From Tectiglobus sp965223355 (GTDB lineage Bacteria; Pseudomonadota; Alphaproteobacteria; Rhizobiales; Hyphomicrobiaceae), in assembly GCA_965223355.1 (NCBI GenBank), contig CBDCWE010000003.1:806001-870000 (forward strand): a stretch of DNA of 64,000 nt. Direction: 5' to 3'. The position numbers and the translations under genes were made by a program. Within the stretch, counting starts at the first letter, position 1. Each line of letters opens with the position of its first letter. Under the pieces are notes generated by a model. The model made no database searches, was not told where the DNA came from, and saw only the letters and a list, made by a program, of their open reading frames with translations. Shown here piece after piece: positions 15,583 to 23,024 of this stretch.

Positions 15583-18125
15583 GCCCGCATGCGTTCACCG
15601 TTCGGATCGAACGGCGGTTCAAGGGCGATGCGCACCGGCCGCCGCTCGCCCAGGATCTCGATCTCAAACAATCCGCCTTCGCCACGCTCAGCCAACGCTG
15701 CCGGGACATAGCCCTGAGCCATCGAAACATTGGAGCCATGCGCGTAGCCGCCGGACGTCACCCAGCCGACAACCTGCCATTCGCCCTCTCTCTGGGCATC
15801 TGCCTTGGCCACCTCATGACCGGCTGCATCGAACCGGCGGGCGCCGAACCCGTGCGGCGCCTCGACACTGTCAAAATTGCCCTCAAGGCACGTCCAGATC
15901 GGCTCGTCGCCCATCACATCCGCCGTCCCCTCACCAATCAGCAATGACACGCGCCGCAGTTTCGGCCCGTCGGCCCTTTCCTTCGCCGCCGCCTGACGGC
16001 CGATAAAGGAGTTTTTCTCGAGTTTGACGAAGCGATCCATGCCGCCCTCATAAGCACCATAGATCGGCCGAAGCTCCGCGAACCAGGTTGGAAAGTTTTT
16101 CTCAAGCCGCATCGAGAGCAACGCCCGCATCCCGAAATCGCGAATCCCAAAGTCCGCTCCGGCCGCCTTGAGACCGGCATAGACCTTACGCTGATACTCG
16201 GGCGCCATCCAGATTTCGTAGCCGAGATCTCCGGTATAGCTGATCCGATTGACCATGCACGGCGCGCCGGCAACGTCCATCTCCCGAAAGTCCATGAATC
16301 GGAACGCGGCATTCGAAACATCCGCATCGACGAGCCGTTCAAGCACCTTGCGAGCGTTCGGGCCGGCGATTGAAAGGCCGTGCAAGGTCATATCGAAGCG
16401 ACGCACGCGAACCGAACCATCGCCCGGCAGGTGTTGCTCGAACCAGCGCATGTGGTAGCGCGTCGCCGCCAGCGATCCGAACACCACGAACCGCTCGTCG
16501 TCGGCCTTCGCGATGGTGAAGTCGCCAATCAGCTTGCCGCGTTCGTTCAACATCGGTGTCAGCACAATGCGGCCGGTGTTCGGCATCGTGTTGGTCATCA
16601 GGTTGGAGAGATATGCCTGCGCCCCGCCGCCCGTGACCTCGTACTTGGCGAAATTGGAGATCTCCGTAACCCCGACGCTGTCGCGAACCGCCCGCACCTC
16701 GGCTGCAACATGATCGAAGTCGTTGGCATGGTGGAACGATAGGACATCGTGTGCCTCGGCCGCCGAAGGCGCAAACCAAAGCGGCGTCTCAAGCCCCCAG
16801 GTGTCACCCATGACGGCGTGATTGTCGCGCACCATGACGTCGTACAATGGCGTCGTCTGCTGCGGGCGTGCGGCGGCAAGTTCTTCGTTCGGATAGCGAA
16901 TTGAGAAGCGACGGGAATAGTTCTCGCGAACCTTAGCATTGGTGTAGCGCAACGTCGCCCACTCGCCGAACCTGGCAACATCCATGGCGAAGATGTCGTG
17001 GCCCGGATCACCGTCCACCATCCAGTTCGCCAAGGCGAGGCCGACGCCGCCGCCCTGACTGAAGCCGGCCATCACCGCGCACGCCGACCAGAAGTTTGTC
17101 AGTCCGGGAACCGGCCCGACCAGCGGATTACCATCCGGCGCAAACGTGAACGGGCCGTTGACCACCTGTTTGATGCCGGCCCTTTCGAGTGCGGGAAAAT
17201 GCCTGAACCCGATCTCAAGCGACGGCGCGATACGGTCAAGGTCGGGCGCCAAGAGTTGATGGCCGAAATCCCACGGCGTTGCCAGCGGTGACCACGGCTT
17301 GCAGGCCCGTTCGTAGGTGCCGAGCAGCAGTCCGGTGCGCTCCTGCCGCGTATAGATCTCGCCCTTGAAGTCGATGACACCAACGAGTTCACGACCCGTC
17401 GCTTCGTTGAAGGCGACGACTTCGGCGATTTCCTCGGTGAGCAGATACATGTGCTCCATGGCCAGGACGGGTAACTCGAGCCCGACCATGCGCCCGATTT
17501 CGCGCGCCCAAAGGCCGCCGGCGTTGACCACGTGCTCACATTGCACCGTGCCGCCCGGCGTCACCACGCTCCACGTTCCGTCGCTGGCCTGGGTGATCTT
17601 GACCACCGCGGTGCGCAATTCGATTTGCGCGCCGAGCTTGCGCGCGGCTTTGGCATAGGCATGCGTCGTCCCGGACGGATCCAGATGCCCCTCAACCGGG
17701 TCCCAGAGCGCACCGACGAAGTTGGTCTCGTCCATCAACGGGAACATCGCCTTGGCCTCGGACGGCGTGATCAGTTCCGTCTCCATGCCAAGGCATCGAC
17801 CGCGCGCGTGCGTGAGGCGCAAGAAGTCCATGCGCTCGGGGCTGTCTGCCATCATCACGCCGCCGGTCAGATGCAGCGAACACGACTGGCCGGACAATGT
17901 TTCCAGCTCATCGTAGAGCGAGACCGTGTAGGCCTGCAGCTTGGCGACGTTGGGATCACCGTTGAGCGTGTGAAACCCACCTGCGGCATGCCACGACGAA
18001 CCGCTGGTCAACTCTGAACGTTCGATCAACAGGGCATCCGTCCACCCTGCCCGGGCAAGATGGAACAATACGGAACAGCCGACGACCCCGCCACCGACTA
18101 CAACGACCTTGGCATGGCTCTGCAT
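15579..18125 (-). CDS. FAD/tetrahydrofolate-dependent methylated-amine dehydrogenase (dimethylglycine/sarcosine dehydrogenase-like)
   Basis: This 848-residue fusion has an N-terminal FAD oxidoreductase domain, with VVVVGGGVVGCSVLFHLARAGW at residues 7-28 broken by short gaps and SGSSWHAAG with His46. That His corresponds to the covalent flavin attachment site of dimethylglycine dehydrogenases. The FAD domain runs to about residue 390, followed by the FAO_M linker and GcvT-type folate-binding domains (about 430-840) containing GDLGYEIWMAPEY and the C-terminal VGWVTSGGYAHGSNVSMAQGYV. Such enzymes oxidatively demethylate N-methyl amines and pass the carbon to folate. An MttB-type methyltransferase gene lies upstream on the same strand. 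The gene stop is provided by hairpin B. Its exact substrate is not determinable. Confidence 0.9.
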   Translation of the reverse strand: MQSHAKVVVVGGGVVGCSVLFHLARAGWTDALLIERSELTSGSSWHAAGGFHTLNGDPNVAKLQAYTVSLYDELETLSGQSCSLHLTGGVMMADSPERMDFLRLTHARGRCLGMETELITPSEAKAMFPLMDETNFVGALWDPVEGHLDPSGTTHAYAKAARKLGAQIELRTAVVKITQASDGTWSVVTPGGTVQCEHVVNAGGLWAREIGRMVGLELPVLAMEHMYLLTEEIAEVVAFNEATGRELVGVIDFKGEIYTRQERTGLLLGTYERACKPWSPLATPWDFGHQLLAPDLDRIAPSLEIGFRHFPALERAGIKQVVNGPFTFAPDGNPLVGPVPGLTNFWSACAVMAGFSQGGGVGLALANWMVDGDPGHDIFAMDVARFGEWATLRYTNAKVRENYSRRFSIRYPNEELAAARPQQTTPLYDVMVRDNHAVMGDTWGLETPLWFAPSAAEAHDVLSFHHANDFDHVAAEVRAVRDSVGVTEISNFAKYEVTGGGAQAYLSNLMTNTMPNTGRIVLTPMLNERGKLIGDFTIAKADDERFVVFGSLAATRYHMRWFEQHLPGDGSVRVRRFDMTLHGLSIAGPNARKVLERLVDADVSNAAFRFMDFREMDVAGAPCMVNRISYTGDLGYEIWMAPEYQRKVYAGLKAAGADFGIRDFGMRALLSMRLEKNFPTWFAELRPIYGAYEGGMDRFVKLEKNSFIGRQAAAKERADGPKLRRVSLLIGEGTADVMGDEPIWTCLEGNFDSVEAPHGFGARRFDAAGHEVAKADAQREGEWQVVGWVTSGGYAHGSNVSMAQGYVPAALAERGEGGLFEIEILGERRPVRIALEPPFDPNGERMRA

Positions 18126-18297
18126 TCATCACCTGATGGTTGGAAGGCTCGAAATTCTCGACGCTTGGATCATTGTGCCTTTGGAACTGCGCACCTTTCA
18201 GCCGGTCGTCGGGAGCGCACCGGTCCGGCGACAGGCAGGTTGCTTTCGCCATGCCACTCTGCGGCCAACGCCGCCGCGACGCAACCGCCCATTTTGG

Positions 18298-19851
18298 TCA
18301 GGTTCCCATTGGCGCAGCGCCACCCTCCGCCTTGCGCCGGGCCACAAAGTCATCGAGTTCTTCGAGCCGGCTCTCATCGATCCGCGGTGCCTCGAAAGCG
18401 GCCAATCGTGCCTTCCAGATGTCCGTGGCGCGCTGATCGACCGTCGGCATGCCGGCCTCGACCCACTGGCCGACGTTGGAGCGGTCGGACACCAACGGCT
18501 CATAGAACGCCGTGCGATAGCGCGCCATGGTATGCGCCGTTGCAAAGAAATGCCCGCCCGGCGCAACGTCGGCTAAAGCCTCGAATGCCAGCTCACCGGC
18601 ATCGACCTTGGCGGTGTGGCAAAGCTCCGCAAGCCCTTGGACCATTTCGATGTCCAAAATCATTTTCTCGTAGCCGAATGTCAGTCCGCCCTCCAGCCAT
18701 CCGGCACTGTGGATGATGATCGTCGCACCGGCCATCATGGCGGCCCAAGCGCTCATGTGGGTTTCATGCGCAGCTTGAGCGTCGGCGGTGTTGGCACCGG
18801 TCCCCGCGGACGCTCGCCACGGCAGCCCGAGACGGCGCGCGAGCTGGCCGGATCCCAAGGTTCCCATAACGTGTTCCGGCGTACCGAACGCCGGCGAACC
18901 CGATCGCATATCGACGCTGGAACAGAAACTGCCATAGACAACCGGGGCACCGGGCCGCGCCAGTTGCGCCAGTGTAATTCCGGCCATCGCTTCTGCGTGT
19001 TGCAGCGTCAGGGCCCCCGCCAGCGTGATCGGCGCCATCGCCCCGGCCAGGCAGAACGGGGTGATGATGCTGATCTGCCCGCGCCGGGCGAAATCGATAA
19101 TGCCCTGCGCCATCGCCGCATCGAGTTGGCGGGGTGAGTTTGTATTGATCACCGTATAGGTGAAAGGCGCTGCCTCAAACTGCGCGCGCGAAATACCACG
19201 CATGATCCTGATCATCTCGAAGCAGTCGTCCGACTGGCCGCTGCCGCGCGCATGAACCACAGGCGCCTTGTTGCTCACGACAAGCTTGACGCGGGTTGCA
19301 TCGAGATGGCGGAGTTGGATCGGAATGTCTTGCGGCTCGACGGTTCCGCCCTGGAACTGCAAGACGTCGAAACCAGCATTCAGCCGCATCAGTTCATCGT
19401 AGTCTTTGAGTGCCCCCGGCCGTCGCCCGCGCTCCCTGTCAAAGACATACGGACAGCCGCCGCCGGGCGTGAAGCTGAGGCGACCGAGCTCCAGGACCAA
19501 ATCGGTTTGCGGACCGGCACCACGAAGTTTGAAGGACTTCGGCGCACAACGAAGCGCGTTCGCGACGATGTCTCGCCCGATCCGCACGTGCTGGTTATCG
19601 CCATCGACCAGGGCGCCCGCGCTTTGAAACAGATCACGCGCCTCGGGCAGCAGGATCTTGAGGCCCAGTTCTTCCAGAACGCGGAGCGCGTTGGCGTCAA
19701 TGGCTGCAACCTCATCATCGGAAAACACCGACTGCGGCGTGAACGGATTTGTCAGGTTGTGATAGTCGACCGATCTGGTTGAGGAACCATCGGCATGTGC
19801 GAGCCTCCGGCGGCGGGAACGGCGGCCCTGATTTACTGTCTTCTCGGTCAT
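18298..19851 (-). CDS. Trimethylamine methyltransferase (MttB) superfamily protein, non-pyrrolysine
   Basis: The 517-residue product from the ATG at 19851 belongs to the MttB/MtgB superfamily. It has NPFTPQSVFSDDEVAAIDANALRVLEELGLKIL, a glycine-rich FTPGGGCPYVFD, and a late GANTADAQAAHETHMSAWAAMMAGA. There is no in-frame UAG, so it is not the pyrrolysine form; non-Pyl relatives such as MtgB demethylate glycine betaine. Its downstream neighbour is a dimethylglycine-dehydrogenase-like enzyme, 172 bp away, so a demethylation cascade of a quaternary amine is plausible. No corrinoid protein gene is nearby. The frame extends further upstream to 20040, but that part looks non-coding. Confidence 0.85.
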   Translation of the reverse strand: MTEKTVNQGRRSRRRRLAHADGSSTRSVDYHNLTNPFTPQSVFSDDEVAAIDANALRVLEELGLKILLPEARDLFQSAGALVDGDNQHVRIGRDIVANALRCAPKSFKLRGAGPQTDLVLELGRLSFTPGGGCPYVFDRERGRRPGALKDYDELMRLNAGFDVLQFQGGTVEPQDIPIQLRHLDATRVKLVVSNKAPVVHARGSGQSDDCFEMIRIMRGISRAQFEAAPFTYTVINTNSPRQLDAAMAQGIIDFARRGQISIITPFCLAGAMAPITLAGALTLQHAEAMAGITLAQLARPGAPVVYGSFCSSVDMRSGSPAFGTPEHVMGTLGSGQLARRLGLPWRASAGTGANTADAQAAHETHMSAWAAMMAGATIIIHSAGWLEGGLTFGYEKMILDIEMVQGLAELCHTAKVDAGELAFEALADVAPGGHFFATAHTMARYRTAFYEPLVSDRSNVGQWVEAGMPTVDQRATDIWKARLAAFEAPRIDESRLEELDDFVARRKAEGGAAPMGT

Positions 19852-20361
19852 GTGCGGAACCTGCCACATCCCGACAGCGACCGAAACTCCTATCGCCTTT
19901 CGGACCGGACTGGAACCATCCCGCGCTCCCGCCTGCCCGCCGCAGCGGCTGCAAACGTTGCTGACGATTTGAACCGTCATCATGCATAAAAACAGACATC
20001 GCGGATCACGGCGCGCGAGCGCCTCGAGCCGGCGGCACACTTACCCGACAACAACGCGCCCCGCAAGACGGCGTAAGTCATATCCCGGTTCGCCAGGACC
20101 CGGCGCTGTGATCTGCGCGTCCCGCCCGGGGAGCGGCCCGGATGAACCTCGCAAACGGCAACCGTGCGACCGATACAAGAGGGTTCGGTCAATTTGTGAA
20201 TGGCAACTTTTGCATTCATTCAAGTCAAACTTTGGGAGCCGGTTTAGCGGACTGTAGAACGCTTTATGCGCAGTGTTGTCCAAAACCTTGAACCGTGCTC
20301 TGCGCCCTGGCTGGCGCGCAACTCGGAATATGTGCCGCAAATCCAGCGCGTAGGAAGTATC
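19852..20361. other. Intergenic region, no gene seen
   Basis: This is a divergent spacer of about 510 bp between the mttB-like gene and the GGDEF-EAL gene. Open frames here lack good starts and do not resemble known proteins. A small stem TGAATGGCAA/TTTGCATTCA lies near 20197-20220. I see no RNA gene. Confidence 0.5.
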
Positions 20362-22572
20362 ATGGGTACGCCATCGGGCCGTGACAGCGCCGACCGAGTT
20401 GCGCAGATAGGTGGCTGCGGCATTGCTGCCGCCGACTGTGCCATCGCCAATGCCGTACAACCGCTTCAGCGTTTCGTCGTTGCGCTTAACAGCATCGGAA
20501 CCGGCCTCGGTCTATACGATGCAAACGAGCGGCTCATTTTTTGCAATAACGGTTATAAGGCCATCTATGCGCTGCCGTCGAAACTGACAACGTCGGGCGC
20601 GCGCTTTCGCCAGGTGATGGACTATCTCGTTGCACAGGGCAACTATCCCGGCATCAAAACATATGCGCAACTGCTCGAGAAGCTGCCGTGCTACAACCGC
20701 CGCGTTGACGAAACGTGGATTGATGAATTCACCGATGGTCGGGTCATCTATGTTGCACGTACGATGATGCCGGACGGTGGCTGGGTTGCAACCCACGAAG
20801 ACATCACGAAGCAACGACGGATCTCCGAGGAGTTGAAGGACCAAAACGGTCTGCTTCAACGACAGGAGCGGGAGCGTCGCGAGCAGAACATTCTGTTCGA
20901 GGCTGCTTTGGACAACATGAACCAAGGGCTGGCGATGTACGACGGCCGCAAGCAACTGCTCGTCGCCAATCGCAACTATCGTGAACTGTACGGCTTGAGG
21001 GAGACTGACGTTCAGCCCGGAACGCCACTTTTGCAGCTTGTCGAGCGGGCCATCGAGAATGGACTGCGCATTTCTACGAGCGCGGAAGATTATGCCAACC
21101 GGCAGATGCTGAAATCCGACGGTCCATACGCCGTTGATCTTGAATTCAGCGACGGCCGCCAAATCCACGTGTCCGTGCAGCCGATGTCCGGCGGAGGTTG
21201 GGTGACGGTTCATCAAGACATAACCGAACAACGCCTCGCCGAAGAGAAGATGGCATACATGGCGTTGCATGACTCACTGACGGATTTGCCCAACCGCCTG
21301 GCCCTGATGCAGCGGCTGGAGAGCAGTCTCGCCCGCGTCCGTCGCGGCCAGTCAATTGCATTGATGATGCTCGATTTGGATCGCTTTAAGGACGTCAACG
21401 ATACGTTTGGCCATCCGGTCGGCGATCAACTGCTGTGCCGGGTTGCCGACAGACTGCGCGCCAACGTCCGTGAAACGGATGTCGTCGCGCGCATGGGCGG
21501 CGACGAATTCGCAATCATTGAAAGCGATGTGAAAACCTCAAACGACACGGTGCCGTTGGCCGAGCGCATCATTGCAGCACTCAAAGAGCCGTTTATGGTC
21601 GACGGTCACCAAGCCGAAATCGGCGTCAGTATTGGCATCGTGCTGGCACCAAACGACGGCGTGACGTCCACTGAACTCATGAAAAAAGCCGATCTGGCCC
21701 TGTACAAACGCAAGTCGGCCGGTCGCGGCGGCTATGGCTTCTTTGACCACAAGATTGCCGCTGATATCAAGTTGCGAAAGCAGATGCAGCGAGCACTTAC
21801 CGAGGCCTTGGCCGGCGACCAGCTGCTATTGCACTACCAACCCATTTTCAACGTGGCAGAGCAACGTATCTGCTGCTGTGAGGCGCTGCTGCGATGGCAC
21901 CATCCCGAGCGCGGCCTGATCCCACCTTCGGAGTTCATCCCGATCGCCGAGGAACTCGGCATGATGGTGCCGATCGGCGAGTGGGTCCTCCGAACGGCCT
22001 GCAAGACCGCGGTCGGTTGGCCCGACAACGTCAAGTTGGCAGTTAATATTTCTCAAACCCAACTGCGCCCCGGTCCGTTGCGCGACTGCATCGTCCAAGT
22101 GTTGTCCGACACCGGCCTGCCGCCGGACCGCCTCGAGCTTGAAGTCACCGAAACCGCCTTGCTGAAGAACCGGCAGACCGCTGCCCAATGCCTCAATGAG
22201 TTGACCGAATTGGGCGTTCGCATCGCCCTCGATGATTTCGGCACGGGTTACTCGTCCCTGACTTATCTGCAAAGCTTTCCCGTGAGCCGGATAAAAGTCG
22301 ATCGCTCTTTCGTCCAACAAATGCTCGAGGAGCGCAACAGCGAGCAAATAATCCGGGCCGTGGTCGGATTGGCGCACAACCTCGCAATGGATGTCACAGC
22401 CGAAGGGGTCGAATCCGCCGAGCACGTCGACGCCTTGAGCAAGCTTGGTTGCCATGACCTGCAAGGTTTCTTCTTGAGCAAGCCGGTGCCGGCGCGCACG
22501 ATAAGTCGCATGATCAAACAGCGCGGCGAGCTGATCGACATCAACGCCAACGGAGCAACAAACGCGGCATGA
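20362..22572 (+). CDS. PAS-PAS-GGDEF-EAL cyclic-di-GMP signalling protein
   Basis: This is a cytosolic protein of 736 residues with no transmembrane helix. Two related PAS-type segments (about residues 40-150 and 180-290) are each preceded or followed by short coiled-coil linkers and end in DGGWVATHEDIT or GGGWVTVHQDIT. The GGDEF domain has an intact GGDEF at residues 379-383, so cyclase activity is possible. The EAL domain has EALLRWHHPERG with Glu507-Ala-Leu, then FGTGYSSLTYL and DVTAEGVE, so phosphodiesterase activity is possible too. The ATG at 20362 has TAGGAAG upstream; earlier codons lack a site. Repeat E begins 3 bp after the stop. Confidence 0.9.
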   Translation: MGTPSGRDSADRVAQIGGCGIAAADCAIANAVQPLQRFVVALNSIGTGLGLYDANERLIFCNNGYKAIYALPSKLTTSGARFRQVMDYLVAQGNYPGIKTYAQLLEKLPCYNRRVDETWIDEFTDGRVIYVARTMMPDGGWVATHEDITKQRRISEELKDQNGLLQRQERERREQNILFEAALDNMNQGLAMYDGRKQLLVANRNYRELYGLRETDVQPGTPLLQLVERAIENGLRISTSAEDYANRQMLKSDGPYAVDLEFSDGRQIHVSVQPMSGGGWVTVHQDITEQRLAEEKMAYMALHDSLTDLPNRLALMQRLESSLARVRRGQSIALMMLDLDRFKDVNDTFGHPVGDQLLCRVADRLRANVRETDVVARMGGDEFAIIESDVKTSNDTVPLAERIIAALKEPFMVDGHQAEIGVSIGIVLAPNDGVTSTELMKKADLALYKRKSAGRGGYGFFDHKIAADIKLRKQMQRALTEALAGDQLLLHYQPIFNVAEQRICCCEALLRWHHPERGLIPPSEFIPIAEELGMMVPIGEWVLRTACKTAVGWPDNVKLAVNISQTQLRPGPLRDCIVQVLSDTGLPPDRLELEVTETALLKNRQTAAQCLNELTELGVRIALDDFGTGYSSLTYLQSFPVSRIKVDRSFVQQMLEERNSEQIIRAVVGLAHNLAMDVTAEGVESAEHVDALSKLGCHDLQGFFLSKPVPARTISRMIKQRGELIDINANGATNAA

Positions 22573-22574
22573 TG

Positions 22575-22620
22575 CCAGCCCGCGTAAATATTGATCCGCT
22601 TGATGGTCCCTGGCGGCTCA
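22575..22620 (+). repeat. Dispersed repeat E, copy 3
   Basis: It begins CCAGCCCGCGTAAATATTGA and ends CCCTGGCGGCTCA. It follows the GGDEF-EAL stop by 3 bp, in the same relative orientation as copy 2 after cinA. Confidence 0.75.
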
Positions 22621-22685
22621 CCCGGACGATGGCCGCCTGCTATCCCGCCCAGCTTGCCCGGCGATCTGGCCCGGTGATCTACGGC

Positions 22686-22931
22686 CTAGTGGTCTCAATC
22701 ACTTAAAATGGCGCATTGAGATGCGCTGCCCTGGTTGGTGCGCACGACTGACACCGTCACGGGGCCGGGGCACACGCACCAACGGCTTCAGATTTGGCCT
22801 GGTGCCGGCGTTGCGGCGGCCTTATGATGCGCCGCATCACCACGGCGATCGCGCCTTGGGGCCACCGCGCCTTGGCACCGACCAATTCTGAGCGTTTGAA
22901 TGCGCTTTTTTAGGTGATACGGGACCACTAG
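22686..22931 (+). repeat. Two-armed palindromic MITE-like element, copy 3 (arm 1 shortened)
   Basis: Bounded by CTAG at both ends. At 246 bp it is the shortest copy, because the tip of arm 1 (the CATAGC..GCTATG apex) is missing. The left end has the common sequence AGTGGTCTCAATCACTT and the right end matches the copy-1-like form (AGGTGATACGGGACCACT), so it looks like a hybrid of two end types. It lies in the same direction as copies 4 and 5, between the GGDEF-EAL gene and the AsmA gene. Confidence 0.85.
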
Positions 22932-23024
22932 TTCCAACTTTGATTACCACTTACCGGCAGCCGTAACTCGCGTTCGCCGGCCCATTGCCAAATAAGACAT
23001 TGAATTGTCCGAGGGAATTCCGCA

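Noticed and set aside
15413..16006. Long plus-strand open frame over repeats and the 3' end of the DMGDH-like gene
   Set aside because: It is antisense to a strongly supported gene and starts in repeat E, with no domain similarity.
18298..19851. Pyrrolysine-type MttB
   Set aside because: No in-frame UAG exists and there are no pyrrolysine genes, so it is a non-Pyl relative.
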